This document shows, piece by piece, positions 20,314-30,728 of a DNA stretch of 64,000 nucleotides. The notes beneath the pieces were generated by a model, which was not told where the DNA came from, did no database searches, and was given only the letters and a program-made list of their open reading frames with translations. Position numbers and translations under genes: made by a program. The stretch comes from Candidatus Synoicihabitans palmerolidicus (GTDB lineage: Bacteria; Verrucomicrobiota; Verrucomicrobiia; Opitutales; Opitutaceae): assembly GCA_020809425.1 (NCBI GenBank), contig JAGGDC010000001.1:1054001-1118000 (forward strand), written 5' to 3'. The number at the start of each line of letters is the position of its first letter. The first letter of the stretch is position 1.

Positions 20314-22229
20314 CATGGTCTTTTGTTTTAGGAATGGGAACGGATGGCGCGCAGGGAGATATGCGTGAAATGTTGGCAGGATTCGAAGACGTGCGGCAGG
20401 AGCCGCTCGGGCCAGTGTTGGGCGCAGACGCGCAGCAGGACGCTGCGCAAGAGGGCGAGGTTGGCCAGGGGGGTGACGTTGCGGGTACGCGAGTGGTCTT
20501 CGCGCCAGCAGGCGTCGCGGCGCCAGTGGTTGCGGATCTCCACTCCGCCCCAGTGCCCGCGGATCAAGGCGAGCATTTGCGCAGGGCTGCGTTCTGCGGG
20601 TGCCAGGCTGCGGGCGTAGGCGCGTTGCTCGCAACTTTCGGTGAGGTCGCGTTTTCGCACCGTGGTTTTGTCCACGAGCACCAGGCTGCGCAGCCCGGGG
20701 TAGTCGGCTTGCGAGGGCGTGGCCACCACCACGGACACCCGCCAGGTGGTCACGCGGCCCCGACTCGGATCGGTCAGCTCAAAAAAGGGGGTGGAACGGT
20801 CCGGGCGCGCCGGACCAGCGCGCTCAGCTGGGGTTGGTTGCCTTTGATCTGGAGCACATACTCGCTGCCTTTTCCCACGATGGTGCGGGCCTGCTCGCGG
20901 GTGGCGTGCAAGGCGTCGCCGGTGTGACGATCTGCTCGTCCAACGACGCGGCGGCCAACACCTCACCGGCGCGGGCCTGTTCACTGCGCGAGGTGTTTTC
21001 CTTTTGATCGACGATGGCCAGGGCGACCGGCGCGCCGGTGTCGGCCTCGACCAGGCTGAGCACCCCGACCGCGTCGCGGATAAACTTTCCGGCCAGGGCG
21101 AGCGCTCCGGGCAGGGCACCGGCGTGGACTGTGAGCCAGCGGTTGAGGGCCTGGGCAAAGGCCTCCGGATCGAGCCGGGTGAGCACGTCGTAAAACACGC
21201 TGTAACTGGGGGCCAGGCGGACCTTTTTGCCGGCCTCACGGGGCAGGGCCAGGGCGAAGCGCTGGTCTTGGTCGAGCAGGTTGGCCATACGAGCGATCGA
21301 CGCGATGTCGCGCCGGCCGGCCAGCAGCGCGAGCGCCACGATGCCAAGAACCGGACCGATCTTGAAGCGGGTGTTTTTGGCGCGCGGCTCGGGCACGCCG
21401 CACAGGGCCTCCAACAGAGAGGGCAACTGGCCGTTTTTGAGCGGCAGGGTGCCGGTGGGCGCGCGGCGCAGTCCCGCCCGGCAGTCCTCGGGCAAAGCGG
21501 GGTCGGGGGCGCTCAGCAGGGCCTTGACCGAGGGGTGCAGGGGCCGCAGCAGCCACAGGTGCTTGGGTTTGCCGTGCTCGCGGTAAAAGTCGCCTCGGTG
21601 CCGTTCGTAACCCTGGCTGGTCCCGACCGGCTCCCACGCGGAGGCCTTGTAGCACGTGCCTTGGTAGGCCTCCGGGTCGGTGAAGGTCTCGGGCTAGCAG
21701 CCGGCCGATAGCCGAAGCGTTCCTGCCAATGGCCCGGCACCGTGCGCACCGCCGCCGCGAGCACCTGGGAGGCGAAATTGGGCTCCTCGCCGCGCTTGGT
21801 GAGCAGTAGAAAGCGGCGGTTTTGCACCACCAGGGAAAACCGCTCGACCCGGCGGGTCGCATCCCAGCCCACCCACCGGTCCCGGTCCTTGAGCGCGTAG
21901 CAAGCCGGACCCCACGCCAGCAGCGCCACACCGCCCGCCCCCCTCTTTCGACAATCTGGCGCAGGTAATCGCCCACCGGATGCCCGGATCCCAAGTAGTG
22001 CCGCTCGTGCAGCTGCGCGTCGAACCACTCCTGCTCGGCCGCAGTGGCCATGCGCACCTCCACGTTTCGATCCCAGTGCTTCTGCTCCGGGTTTGCGTTC
22101 GTCGTTTCCCTTTCCGGTTCACCTTTAGATTTCATCCCACTGCAACAGATCGAAAATCGGCCAAATGGTTTAGCTCAAAGTTACACCGCTGACCTTCAAT
22201 CACTTCACCCGTCACGGGAAAAGACCATG
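20314..22229 (-). mobile_element. IS copy B: DruA/DUF4338-ISAs1 fusion element
   Basis: It has the same CATGGTCTTTT ends as copy A, at 20314 and 22229, and is nearly identical in sequence. It joins a surface-protein fragment on the left to an O-antigen-ligase fragment on the right, both cut. The 8-base flanks GTAAGCCC and GGCGTGCT are not a direct repeat. Two different truncated genes at its borders imply a deletion or recombination between IS copies rather than simple insertion. Confidence 0.86.
20328..22135 (-). pseudogene. Fused DUF4338 (DruA-like) and ISAs1-family transposase, frameshifted (copy B)
   Basis: The layout is the same as copy A: start ATG 22133-22135, stop TAA 20328-20330. 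The join between domains is readable in one frame here: GKPKHLWLLRPLHPSVKALL, then PEDCRAGLRRAPTGTLPLKN, then PSLLEALCGVPEPRAKNTRF. Frame breaks include the six-G run near 21945, near 21710 (YRPAAS), near 20935 (DEQIVT) and near 20800. A private change at codon 21091-21093 gives ALAGKFIRD where copy A has ALDGKFIRD, so the first catalytic Asp is lost. Confidence 0.8.
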
Positions 22230-23423
22230 GGCGTGCTCCCAAAACATGAACCCGCGCTTTCGTTGAGGGCTCCGCCAGGTTATTTCAGGCCTTTGCATTT
22301 GATATTTGGGAAAGAAAAAACGGAACCCTCCTGCACCCAAGCCGTAAGCAGGGTGCTCCAAGGACATATCATAGCCAGCGTCCCACGCAATTTGTCGGCT
22401 GATGACGGAACGGCCCACTTTTTCGTCGTCGGTCAAGCGGCTTATTCGATCGAGAGTGCGTTCTGAGTTTATGAGTTTACTCCCGACCAACCCAAAGCCA
22501 GTGAAATCGACAATGAAAATGAACACAAACAAGGGCGATTGACGGACGTTACCACCAGTGAAAAAGCGGATTCCGTCGATGATCACTGATGAGAATGGCG
22601 GCACGCGAGTAGGTCATGAGAACCGCAACCAAAAGTATCAGTGCGATGAATACGAACAGTCCGGTCGGACTGCTGCGTTTCTGATGTCGCACGGCTTGGC
22701 TGTGATAGGTGAACGGCAAGCGCGAGGGCGAGACCTACGGCAAGTGCGAAAAAACTGCCAGCGTGATTTTTGTAGATAAATGAGGCGAAGCAGTAGTCCT
22801 TAATTCCGTTCACCAACCATAGCACTTTGGCCGGTGCGGTGAAGCGGGCGACGATGCCGACGATGGCGAGCAGGGTGGCGTTGACGACGAGGGCGGTGAG
22901 TAGGGTAATGATGCTTTTGCGGCGGGTGATGCCGATCCAGAGGGAACAGGGGAGGAGGAAGGGGGCTCCCCAGATCATCATTTGTCGCCAGGTATTCATG
23001 GTCTCGAATGGCGTGATCATGCCGGAAGGTAGCTACTCGATGTGGTCTAGAGGCATCATGGACCAGGAGTTGCCTCGGTTTCAGTAGACCCAGGCCGGTG
23101 AGGGCCTGGATCAGGACATACACGAAGAATACAAGTCCGATCCAGAAAATCGGCCAGCGGATGAGTTTACGCCAAGGATGGACGGTGAACTCGGGGCCGT
23201 GGGTGAGTTCCGCGCGGTAATGCCTTGGGATCAGGGAAATAACAAATGCCAGAACCCCAAATTCCAATGTAATGAACTGGGCCCAGACGCGCATGCCGCC
23301 GAGCATCCAGGGGAGAGAGCAAACATTCAGAGCGGCGATCCAGATGAGGGCCTTTTCCAAGGAGTGCAGTGGGGCTGACGCACGCAAATCTCCCTTAAAG
23401 TTGCGCATTAGGTCATTGGGCAT
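22230..23423 (-). pseudogene. O-antigen ligase family membrane protein (Wzy_C type), broken and 3'-truncated
   Basis: The start MPNDLMRNFKGDLRASAPLH leads into transmembrane segments (ALIWIAALNVCSLPWMLGG, WPIFWIGLVFFVYVLIQALT), then a frameshift near 23100. The next frame gives WGAPFLLPCSLWIGITRR, LTALVVNATLLAIVGIV, FIYKNHAGSFFALAVGLAL. A third frame gives MSLEHPAYGLGAGGFRFFFP and EHAHG at the IS border. NHAGSFFAL and YGLGAGGFR...EHAH are hallmarks of the WaaL/Wzy O-antigen ligase-polymerase family. The C-terminus is removed by IS copy B. Confidence 0.8.
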
Positions 23424-23690
23424 GGGCAGGACACTCCATTAAAGAGGAAAAGCTGAAAAGTGGATGAACCGGGGCGTGAGTGTGGGGCGTGTCGAGGGGG
23501 GATTCTTTTTTCCCGACGGAATACCCTGACGGCTCGGAACCGTGAGTCTGGGGGAAGGCGAACAGAGCGCGGTAGAGTCTACGTAGATCGGAGAATTTGT
23601 TCGAGGACTGACGAGGGGCGTGTTCCTGGGGCCGCCACGGAACAAATTGGTACGCGGATGATGGGGCGCCTCAGAGAGGGATCCGACTGA

Positions 23691-23966
23691 TTAGTCTTCG
23701 AAGCGGAAGACGAGTTCGTTGGGTTTCGCGTAGCCCAGGCGTCGGCGGATGGTGAGCTCGACGTAGGAGGGGTCGGTGCGGAGGCGTTGGAGCATGTCTT
23801 CCTGCTCTTTGAGGCAGGTTTCCGCAATACGGAGTTGTTCTGCGGTAACTCGTTCGACTTCCTGACGTTGCTTGTATTCTGCCTGCATTTGGAGATAGAA
23901 TGTGATCGAGTCAACGGCCATCGCCACGAACACCAAAACCATGACTAGGGTGATTAATCGATTCAC
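23691..23966 (-). CDS. Septum formation initiator (FtsB/DivIC-like)
   Basis: With a GTG start at 23964-23966 the protein is about 91 residues. It has one N-terminal membrane helix (LITLVMVLVFVAMAVDSITF), a coiled coil (QRQEVERVTAEQLRIAETCL) and a C-terminal DPSYVELTIRRRLGYAKPNE motif. This layout, and the ARxxLGxxxPxE-type ending, match FtsB/DivIC, which bridges FtsL and FtsQ in the divisome. A longer upstream frame exists, but it is proline-rich and overlaps the ExeA gene on the other strand, so I chose the short form. Confidence 0.78.
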   Translation of the reverse strand: MNRLITLVMVLVFVAMAVDSITFYLQMQAEYKQRQEVERVTAEQLRIAETCLKEQEDMLQRLRTDPSYVELTIRRRLGYAKPNELVFRFED

Positions 23967-24029
23967 TGAGTCAGGAAAATTGGTGAACGGGTCAGGGGCA
24001 AGGGGGGAATCGGAAATCTCTTGAGGACG

Positions 24030-24100
24030 GTTGGCGGTGAGGCGGTGAGGCGGTGGGACGGAGGGCGGTGAGGCGGTCGGCGGAGGACGGTGGGGTGGGG
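24030..24100. repeat. Imperfect G-rich direct repeat (GGCGGTGA units)
   Basis: Between the DivIC and ExeA genes the plus strand repeats GGCGGTGA and variants (GGCGGTGGGA, GGCGGTCGGC, GGACGGTG) about six times. It is low complexity and probably unstable. Confidence 0.6.
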
Positions 24101-24191
24101 GCGTAAACTGGTGAGATGGACCGGACTGGGTCTTTGCGAAGAGGCTCGTTTTTTCGTGCAGTTGAGGGAATGGGCCGCAACGGAAGGGCTG

Positions 24192-24998
24192 ATGTATCAG
24201 AGTTACTACGGTCTCGAAGAGATGCCGTTTAACATTACGCCGGATCCCAAGTTCCTCTACTTGAGCCCCCCACCCATCAAGAGGCACTGCAGCATTTGCT
24301 TTATGGGCTGCAGGAGCGGAAGGGCTTTCTCGTGCTCGTGGGGGGAAGTGGGCTGCGGGAAGACGACTTTGTGCCGTCGGCTGCTCAATGAAATTGATGG
24401 GTCCCATTGGGGCACGGCTTTGATTCTGAATCCTCGCATCAATGAGACGGAAATGTTGAAGGCGATATTGCGGGAGTTGGGTGAAACTCCGGAGGGGGAT
24501 GGACTGCAGGATTTTATCGTGCAGATGCAGTCGGTGTTGTTGGCGCGGATCAGTTCAGGCCGGGCGATTGTACTGATCATCGACGAGGCGCAGAATTTGT
24601 CTTTTGAGGTATTGGAGCAGATTCGGCTTATTTCGAATCTGGAAACGGATAAGCAGAAGCTGCGGCAGATCGTTCTGATGGGACAGCCGGAGTTGAAGGA
24701 TATCCTGGCGTTGCAGCTACGGCAGCGGATTTTGGTACACTATGAATTGAAGCCGCTGACACGTGATGATGTCGTTCATTACATTACTCATCGCCTGACT
24801 TTGGCGGGGGGGGGGGGACCGAGTTTTTTTACGGGGTGGGCGGCGAGGCGGATCCATGGGTATTCGGGAGGAATTCCTCGTATCGTGAACAACGTGTGCG
24901 ACAAGGCGTTGTTGGCGTCTTACGTGCGAGAGTCGGATGAAGTCACCTATTGGGACGTGCGTCGGGCGATCAAGGACGTGAAGCGGCTTATTTTTTGA
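24192..24998 (+). CDS. ExeA-like secretion AAA ATPase with an out-of-frame N-terminal patch
   Basis: MYQSYYGLEEMPFNITPDPK at the ATG 24192 and the core GEVGCGKTTL (51-60), IVLIIDEAQNL (D131/E132), MGQPELKDIL and SGGIPRIVNNVCDKAL identify the GspA/ExeA ATPase that helps assemble type II secretion or pili. Residues 27-50 do not fit the family. The same bases in another frame read HQEALQHLLYGLQERKGFL, the expected sequence. A two-base insertion near 24271 and a one-base insertion near 24343 cancel each other, so the ORF stays open with about 23 wrong residues before Walker A. A G10 run at 24806 is currently in frame. Confidence 0.83.
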   Translation: MYQSYYGLEEMPFNITPDPKFLYLSPPPIKRHCSICFMGCRSGRAFSCSWGEVGCGKTTLCRRLLNEIDGSHWGTALILNPRINETEMLKAILRELGETPEGDGLQDFIVQMQSVLLARISSGRAIVLIIDEAQNLSFEVLEQIRLISNLETDKQKLRQIVLMGQPELKDILALQLRQRILVHYELKPLTRDDVVHYITHRLTLAGGGGPSFFTGWAARRIHGYSGGIPRIVNNVCDKALLASYVRESDEVTYWDVRRAIKDVKRLIF

Positions 24999-25129
24999 GG
25001 TGTAACCCCGATGCATTCAGATACACCACAATTCATGATGGACCGATACTTTTCGGATATTGGCGGGCAGAGAGAGTGTCGCTTCTGCGATAGCATTCAT
25101 CAATTGGCGCGGCTACGTGTCCTGAGCGC

Positions 25130-26095
25130 ATGAGTTTGATTAACGAAGCGCTGAACAAGGCGCAGAAGCAGTGTCAGGACGAGGCCGCCGCGCAATCAGC
25201 CCAGATACCGCCTCCGGGAAGTGGAACGCCCGTGGTTCCACCACCACCGCCTCCCATCGCCCCTCCCGCTCCGAGCCCTGGGCCGGAGCCAGATCCAGAA
25301 CCGGAAATTTATGTGCGGCGCCGGAACGCATCCGGACGCCGGAGCAAGGGACGGTTAATTTCTGGAGTGTTGGTGTGTGCGCTGATAGTGGGGGGGAACT
25401 TGGGCCTTGTGGCCGGATGCGACAGAAGAGCTGGAAACACCAGGAGAGAATGTTCGGGTTGATCATGCTGAACTGCGGCGCATGGGGAGTGAGTCGGACT
25501 CTCCGAGTGAGGTTGCGGAGCCCGCCGGTGGTGCAGATTCGACGAAGGCGGCTACAAGATTAACGGGCGTCGATACGGAGCCTACCGTGCCGGTGCCGGT
25601 TCAGACGGCTGCGATCACGTCGGCTCCCCGGGAGGCGGAGATCACCACCGTGACTGATGTGAGTCCACGCCTCCGATGGTGGAAGATCCGGTAACGACAA
25701 CGCGAGTTCTTTCGCCGGGGTTACAGGACGAGCCAATGGAGGCGGTTGAACTTCAGCGTGACCCAGAGCCGAGGCTTATTACACCTGCTGCGGCGGGCTC
25801 GGTGACGATTCTCTCGGCGGAGGATACGCGGCCTTCCGCTCGGGTGACTTCGACGGGTAATACTTCGGTCGCCTCAGCTGCACCGAGCGAGGCGGTGGTG
25901 AGTTATTTGGAGCGGTCCAAGGTGACGGGAGTCCGGACTTCGGCGACTGATCCGAAAGTGCTGATGAATGATCGGGTGTATCGTTTGGAGGAATTCGTTG
26001 ATCGTGATTTGCAGTTGCGAGTGATCGCGATCGAACCAAGAGAGCTGAAATTCAGGGACCCGCGGGGGGTGTATGTTTACCCGAAGACGTTTTAG
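25130..26095 (+). pseudogene. GspB-like general secretion partner of ExeA, frameshifted
   Basis: The start MSLINEALNKAQKQCQDEAA is the signature opening of the proteins encoded next to ExeA-type ATPases. A Pro-rich linker and a single membrane helix (LISGVLVCALIVGGNLGLV) follow. The frame breaks near 25410, then runs to a stop at 25694. It resumes in a third frame that ends with VVSYLERSKVTGVRTSATDP, KVLMNDRVYRLEEFVDRDLQ and LRVIAIEPRELKF, the family's C-terminal domain, to TAG at 26093-26095. The gene begins 132 bases after the ExeA stop on the same strand. Confidence 0.78.
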
Positions 26096-26347
26096 GGAGC
26101 GTCGGCAAATAACCCGGCCACCGCTGACGCGCTATGAGGGATTGAGAAGGACACTGGGCCTGGGTTGCCCTCGGTCGCCTGGGCCGAGCACCCTTTCTCC
26201 TTTCCGCTGGCCCGGTCTATTTCCCAGACACACTCTGGGGAAGGAGGGAGAGAGGCGGGGCTTATCCCTTTAGCTTAGGAAGGCTTCGGGCGGGCCGGTG
26301 CCCATCCCGTGAAACGGAGCGGATGGGCAATGCGATCGAGGCCAGGA
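26096..26347. other. Intergenic stretch without a gene
   Basis: This separates the convergent GspB-like and first OppA-like remnants. I see no open frame of note, no hairpin with a T run and no repeat. Confidence 0.6.
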
Positions 26348-27965
26348 TTACAGGGCGGGGAGGTCGGCGTATTTCCAGGGGGAATTGTCGAGGGGAGTCG
26401 TTTTGTAACCAATGACGGTGGGATCGATGAGGCGGGCTCGGGTGTAGTGGTAGAGGGGCAGGATGGGCATTTCGTCGATGATGATTTTTCCCATCTCGTT
26501 GTAGACTTTCCAGCGTTCGGCGTCGGTCGGGGCGTCGAGAACTTTGGCGAGTAGTTCGTCGTAATGGGCATTACTCCAGCCGGTGTCGTTGTTGCCGCCG
26601 TCGGTCACCCAGAGGTCGAGGAACACGTGGGGGTCGACGTAGTCGGCAATCCAACCTGCGCGGGAAATTTGGAAATCGAGATTGTCCTGGGCGTCGAGGT
26701 AGACCTTCCACTCTTGGTTGTAGAGCCCGATGTCGATGCCGAGATTTTAGCGCCACATTTGTTGAATGGCTTCGGCGATGGTGTGGTGTTTTTCGGAGGT
26801 GTTGTAGAGGAGGTTGGCAGCGGGGAAACCTTTTCCGTCGGGATAGCCGGCCTCAGCAAGCAGTCGTTTGGCTTCCGGAATATCGGCCTTGAATTTGTGT
26901 TCGCTGACGTAGTCGAGCAACGCGGGAGGGACGACGTTGTAGGCGGGAATTTCGTTGGCGAGCGTGACGTTTTTCATCAGTGACTCGCGGTCGATGACAT
27001 AGGCGAGGGCTTTGCGGACGCGTACGTCGTCAAAGGGCGGTTTGGTGACGTTGTAGCGGAAAAATAGACGCCGTTGTAGGGTTCGATGCGATGCTGTCGG
27101 GGGTGTCGCGCTGGTCGACGGGGATTTTTGACAGGGACACTTCGTTGGTCACATGAAGCTGATTGGTGCGGAACATGCGTTCCTCGGTGTCGATGCTTTC
27201 GACCGGATAAAAATGGATTTCGTCGATTTTGACCCTCTCGCGGTCTCAGTAGGTGGAGGAGCGGACGGCGACGATTTTGCGGTTGGGCTGCCACGACTGG
27301 CGCAGGTAGGGACCGTTTCCGACGTAGTTTTCCGGACGGGTCCACGCGGTGCCTTTGCGTTCGAGGCCGCCGAATTTCTCGATGACTTTGATCGGCACGG
27401 GATACCACGCGTAGTGGTTCATGGCGTGGAGTAGGAAGGGGGTGCGTTGGCGCAGGGTGAGCTGCAGGGTTTGCGGATCGAGCGCTTGGAATCCGGTTTT
27501 TGTGAAATCGGTCAGGTTGCCTTTGAGGTAGTCCTCGGCGCCGACGACGTGGAACAGCATGTAAGCGTATTCAGCCGCCATGGACGGCGTGAGCATGCGC
27601 TTAAAGGAGCCCACCAAATCGTCGGCGGTTACGGTATCGCCGTTGGACCATTTGGCCTCGGGGTTGAAGTGAAAGGTATAGACCAGGCCGTCGTCAAAGA
27701 TGTCCCATGTTTGAGCAACGCCGGGGATGATGTTGAGTTCGGGGTCTTCGCCGACGAGACCTTCCTGGAAGGCAAGGGTAAGACGGTGTTCGATTGTACC
27801 GGTGACAGTTTGGGAATCGAGGTCTTGGGGTTCAGCACCGTTACCGAAGTGGAGGCTTTTACGTCCGTCCGGGTTGTCGTGGGAGGAGGAACTACCGCAG
27901 CCGGTCCATAGGACGGAGACTAGAGCTGTTACGGCGAGGACGAACAGGTTTCGAACAGTAAGCAT
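26348..27965 (-). pseudogene. OppA-like peptide-binding lipoprotein 1, nonsense and frameshift mutations
   Basis: From ATG 27963-27965: a lipoprotein signal ending VSVLWTGCGSSSS (lipobox Cys), then SBP_bac_5 features LDSQTVTGTIEHRLTLAFQE, AKWSNGDTVTADDLVGSFKR, NYVGNGPYLR. TGA replaces Trp after VRSSTY near 27247. The frame then shifts near 27080 (ASNP to YNGVYF), and TAA occurs near 26754 (MWR*NLGID). The C-terminus is readable: ISRAGWIADYVDPHVFLDLW, MGKIIIDEMPILPLYHYTRA, to TAA 26348. It would bind oligopeptides for an Opp ABC importer. No permease or ATPase genes are adjacent. Confidence 0.88.
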
Positions 27966-28131
27966 GATTGTTAAGACGACGACGGGGGGGGGGGAAGGTG
28001 TCAAACCGATGGTGAAAAGGTTGAGAAGAAACACGTATTGAGAGCCCCGCGTGTGGCTTTTTTACCCACGAACTACTCAAAGGGACACGAAAACGGTCGG
28101 GCGGGTGGGGCGTGGCGAGGGCACAAGGACG

Positions 28132-29741
28132 TTAGGGGGCGGTCAAAATCACGGTACGGTAGTTGGGGCGATCCATGGCGGTGTCGGATAAATTTTGGAC
28201 CGAGGGGTGCAGGAGGGTGGTGGTTTTCTGGAAGACAACCGGAATGATGGGCATGGCGGCCAAGAGGACGGCTTCCAATTGGCGAAGGGCTACGAGGCGT
28301 TCGGCCGGAGTGGTGGCGTAGCCGCTACCTCGAGCGCGGCATCGAAGGCGGGGCTGGTCAAGTGCGTGAAGTTCCACCCGGAATCGGATTTCCACAGGTC
28401 GAGGAAGGACGTGGCGTCGGGGTAGTCTGCGATCCAGCCGCCGAGGGCGAGGGTGTAGTCGGTTTGTTGGAGTTTGCTCCAGTGCACGCGAGATTCACTG
28501 AGGCTGATTTCGACATTCACACCTAAGAATATCACGCCAGCAGGCTTGCACGACTTCGGGCAGTTCGGTGCTGCCCCCTGAGGGAACGGCCAGTTCGACG
28601 GTGGGGAATCCTTGGCCGGCTGGGTAGCCGGAGGCGGCGAGAAGGGTTTGGGCTTCGTGGGAATCGTCGGTGAATGTTTCGTGGAGAGGATAGCCGGGCA
28701 TACCGGTTGGGACGATACGGCGGGCGGGAGTTGCGACATCGAAGAAGACGCGGGAGGCTAAAATATCGCGATCGATGGCGAGCGCAAAGGCTCGACGCAC
28801 GCGGGCGTCGTCGAAGGGCGGACGGGAGGTGTTGATGTTGATGAATGTCGCGATGAGAGATTCAACTTCGTGGAGGGGCGAGGAGGTCTGGGCACGATAA
28901 ACCGGGAGTTTGCTGACGGGGACCAGGGCGGTGCGGTGAAGTTGCCCGGCGCGAAAGGCACGTTCTTGGGTCTCGGCGTCGTCGTAGGCGTGGTAGACGA
29001 GCGCGTGAAGTGCGATGTGCGAGGAATCCCAATACGTGGCGGAGCGCTCCACGCGGATGCTGACGTTGGGATCCCAAGCGGTGAGGACGAAAGGACCGTT
29101 ACCGACAAAAGTCTCGGGTTTGGTCCAGCCATTGTTCCGGTCGGTCATGCTCCCATGATGTTCGATGGTGGCGCGATGCACAGGGGACCAGACAGGGTTG
29201 TTGGCGAGGATGGAGAGGAAGGAAGGGGTGGGTTGGTCGAGCGTTATGGTCACGGGCCGTTCGTCTGGCGCGCTGAATCCCACCGCGCTGAAATCGGTGG
29301 TGCGGCCGGCCGTGAAGTCGGCGGCCCCCACCACGGTAGAGAAAAGGAAGGTGTATTGGGATCCGAGCGCGGGAGTCAGGGCGCGTTGCCAGCTGTAGAG
29401 GAAATCGGCGGCGGTTACGGGGTCTCCATTGGACCAGCGTGCGTCGGGGCGCAGATAAAAAGTGTAGGTGCGCCGGTCTGCGGAGATGTCCCATGACGCG
29501 GCGACGCCGGGTTGAGGTTCGAGGGTGGCGGGATGAGCGGTCACGATGCCCTCGAAGAGCATGTCCACGATTTTGAAATTGGGAGGAGCGTTGATGATGT
29601 GCGGATCGAGTTCGCTGGGTTCGCCTACGCTGGCGACGTGCATGGTTTGCGTGGCGTTGCCTTGATCGACCGGGGTTTCGCGCCTTTGGCACACGCACCA
29701 AGGCACAAAGTAATGGCCAGGGTGGGGATGCAGGGACTCAT
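28132..29741 (-). pseudogene. OppA-like peptide-binding lipoprotein 2, frameshifted
   Basis: The ATG at 29739-29741 gives MSPCIPTLAITLCLGAC, a lipoprotein signal, and then the frame shifts by two bases. A long open part follows: VGEPSELDPHIINAPPNFKI, ARWSNGDPVTAADFLYSWQR, TFVGNGPFVLTAWDPNVSIR, RVRRAFALAIDRDILASRVF, GYPAGQGFPTVEL. Frame changes occur near 28535 and again near 28320 before the C-terminus ILTAP, TAA 28132-28134. It is the same SBP_bac_5 type as its neighbours, so this is a tandem array of paralogues. Confidence 0.87.
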
Positions 29742-29883
29742 GGAGGTGAAGGCGCGACCGCATTGGAGAGGGAAGCTGAAACCTGAACATTTTATGGAGG
29801 GCAAACACGAGGACGGCGATGAGTCAGGGGCGGCGTTTTTTGCTCACGAAATACAGGAAAGCGGTCACGCGGGAGAGTAGCGT

Positions 29884-30728
29884 CTAGGGTTGGAGTCGGA
29901 CGTGTTTGTAAGGGTGGTGGTCGAGGAGAGTGGGATACCAGCCTTGGACTTCAGGGCGTTTGGCGAAACCGTGGGTGAAGGTGTAGATGAGGATGATGGG
30001 GGCTTGGTCGAGCAAACGACTCTCGGCGCGGCGAAGGAGCGCTTGGCGGGCGGAAGAGTCGGTGGTACGGGCGGCTTGGGCAAGCAGACGATCGTAGGTA
30101 GTATCAGCCCAGCCGGTGTAGTTGTGTTACCGCTCTCGCTGCGGAAGATGTCGAGGAAGGAGGTGGCGTCTGCGTAATCGGCGATCCAAACGGAACGGAG
30201 CACGCTGAAGTCTCCGGTGCGCCGGGAGTCCAACACGGGGCGATTTTCCATATTGCGCAGAGTGACTTCGAGACCAAGTTCGCGCCGCCACATTTCCTGA
30301 ATGGCCTCGGCGACGAGACGGTGGTTTTCGGAAGTATTGAACAGGATCTCTATAGGGGCGGCTTCCTTTCCGTCGGGGAAACCGGCGGAAGCGAGGAGTG
30401 CGCGAGCGGCGTCGAAGTCGAATTTAGGGGTGGCTGGAGGGATGTATCCGCCAGTTCCTGACGGCGTGAACGCAGCGGAGGGGATCTGACCACCGCGGAG
30501 AATTTGAGTTACAATGGCGGTGCGATTGACGGCGAGGTTTAGGGCGCGACGCACTCGCGGATCGGAGAGAAATGGGTGGCGCGTATTGAGGCGGAAGAAG
30601 TAGGTGCCGCGGTAGGGGTCGATGCGAAGGAGTTCGGGCGACTCCCGGCGGTAGGCGTCGATCTTGCCGACGGGAAGCGCGTCGGTGAGGTGAATTTGGC
30701 CGGACCGGAAAGCACGTTCCTCGGTACC
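29884..30728 (-). pseudogene. OppA-like peptide-binding protein 3, N-terminus removed by element N
   Basis: Immediately left of the element N border the frame reads GTEERAFRSGQIHLTDALPV, RRALNLAVNRTAIVTQILRG, GFPDGKEAAPIEILFNTSEN and VWIADYADATSFLDIFRSES. This is the C-terminal half of an SBP_bac_5 protein. A frameshift near 30125 separates it from the family's end, which continues in another frame to HPYKHVRLQP and TAG at 29884-29886. The 5' half and signal peptide are missing. The sequence to the right of the IS does not continue this gene, so material was deleted. Confidence 0.85.

Noticed and set aside
27246..28034. Upstream ATG-like start at 28034 for OppA-like 1
   Set aside because: The added residues cross the G11 run and give no signal peptide. 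The ATG at 27965 gives a clean lipoprotein signal.
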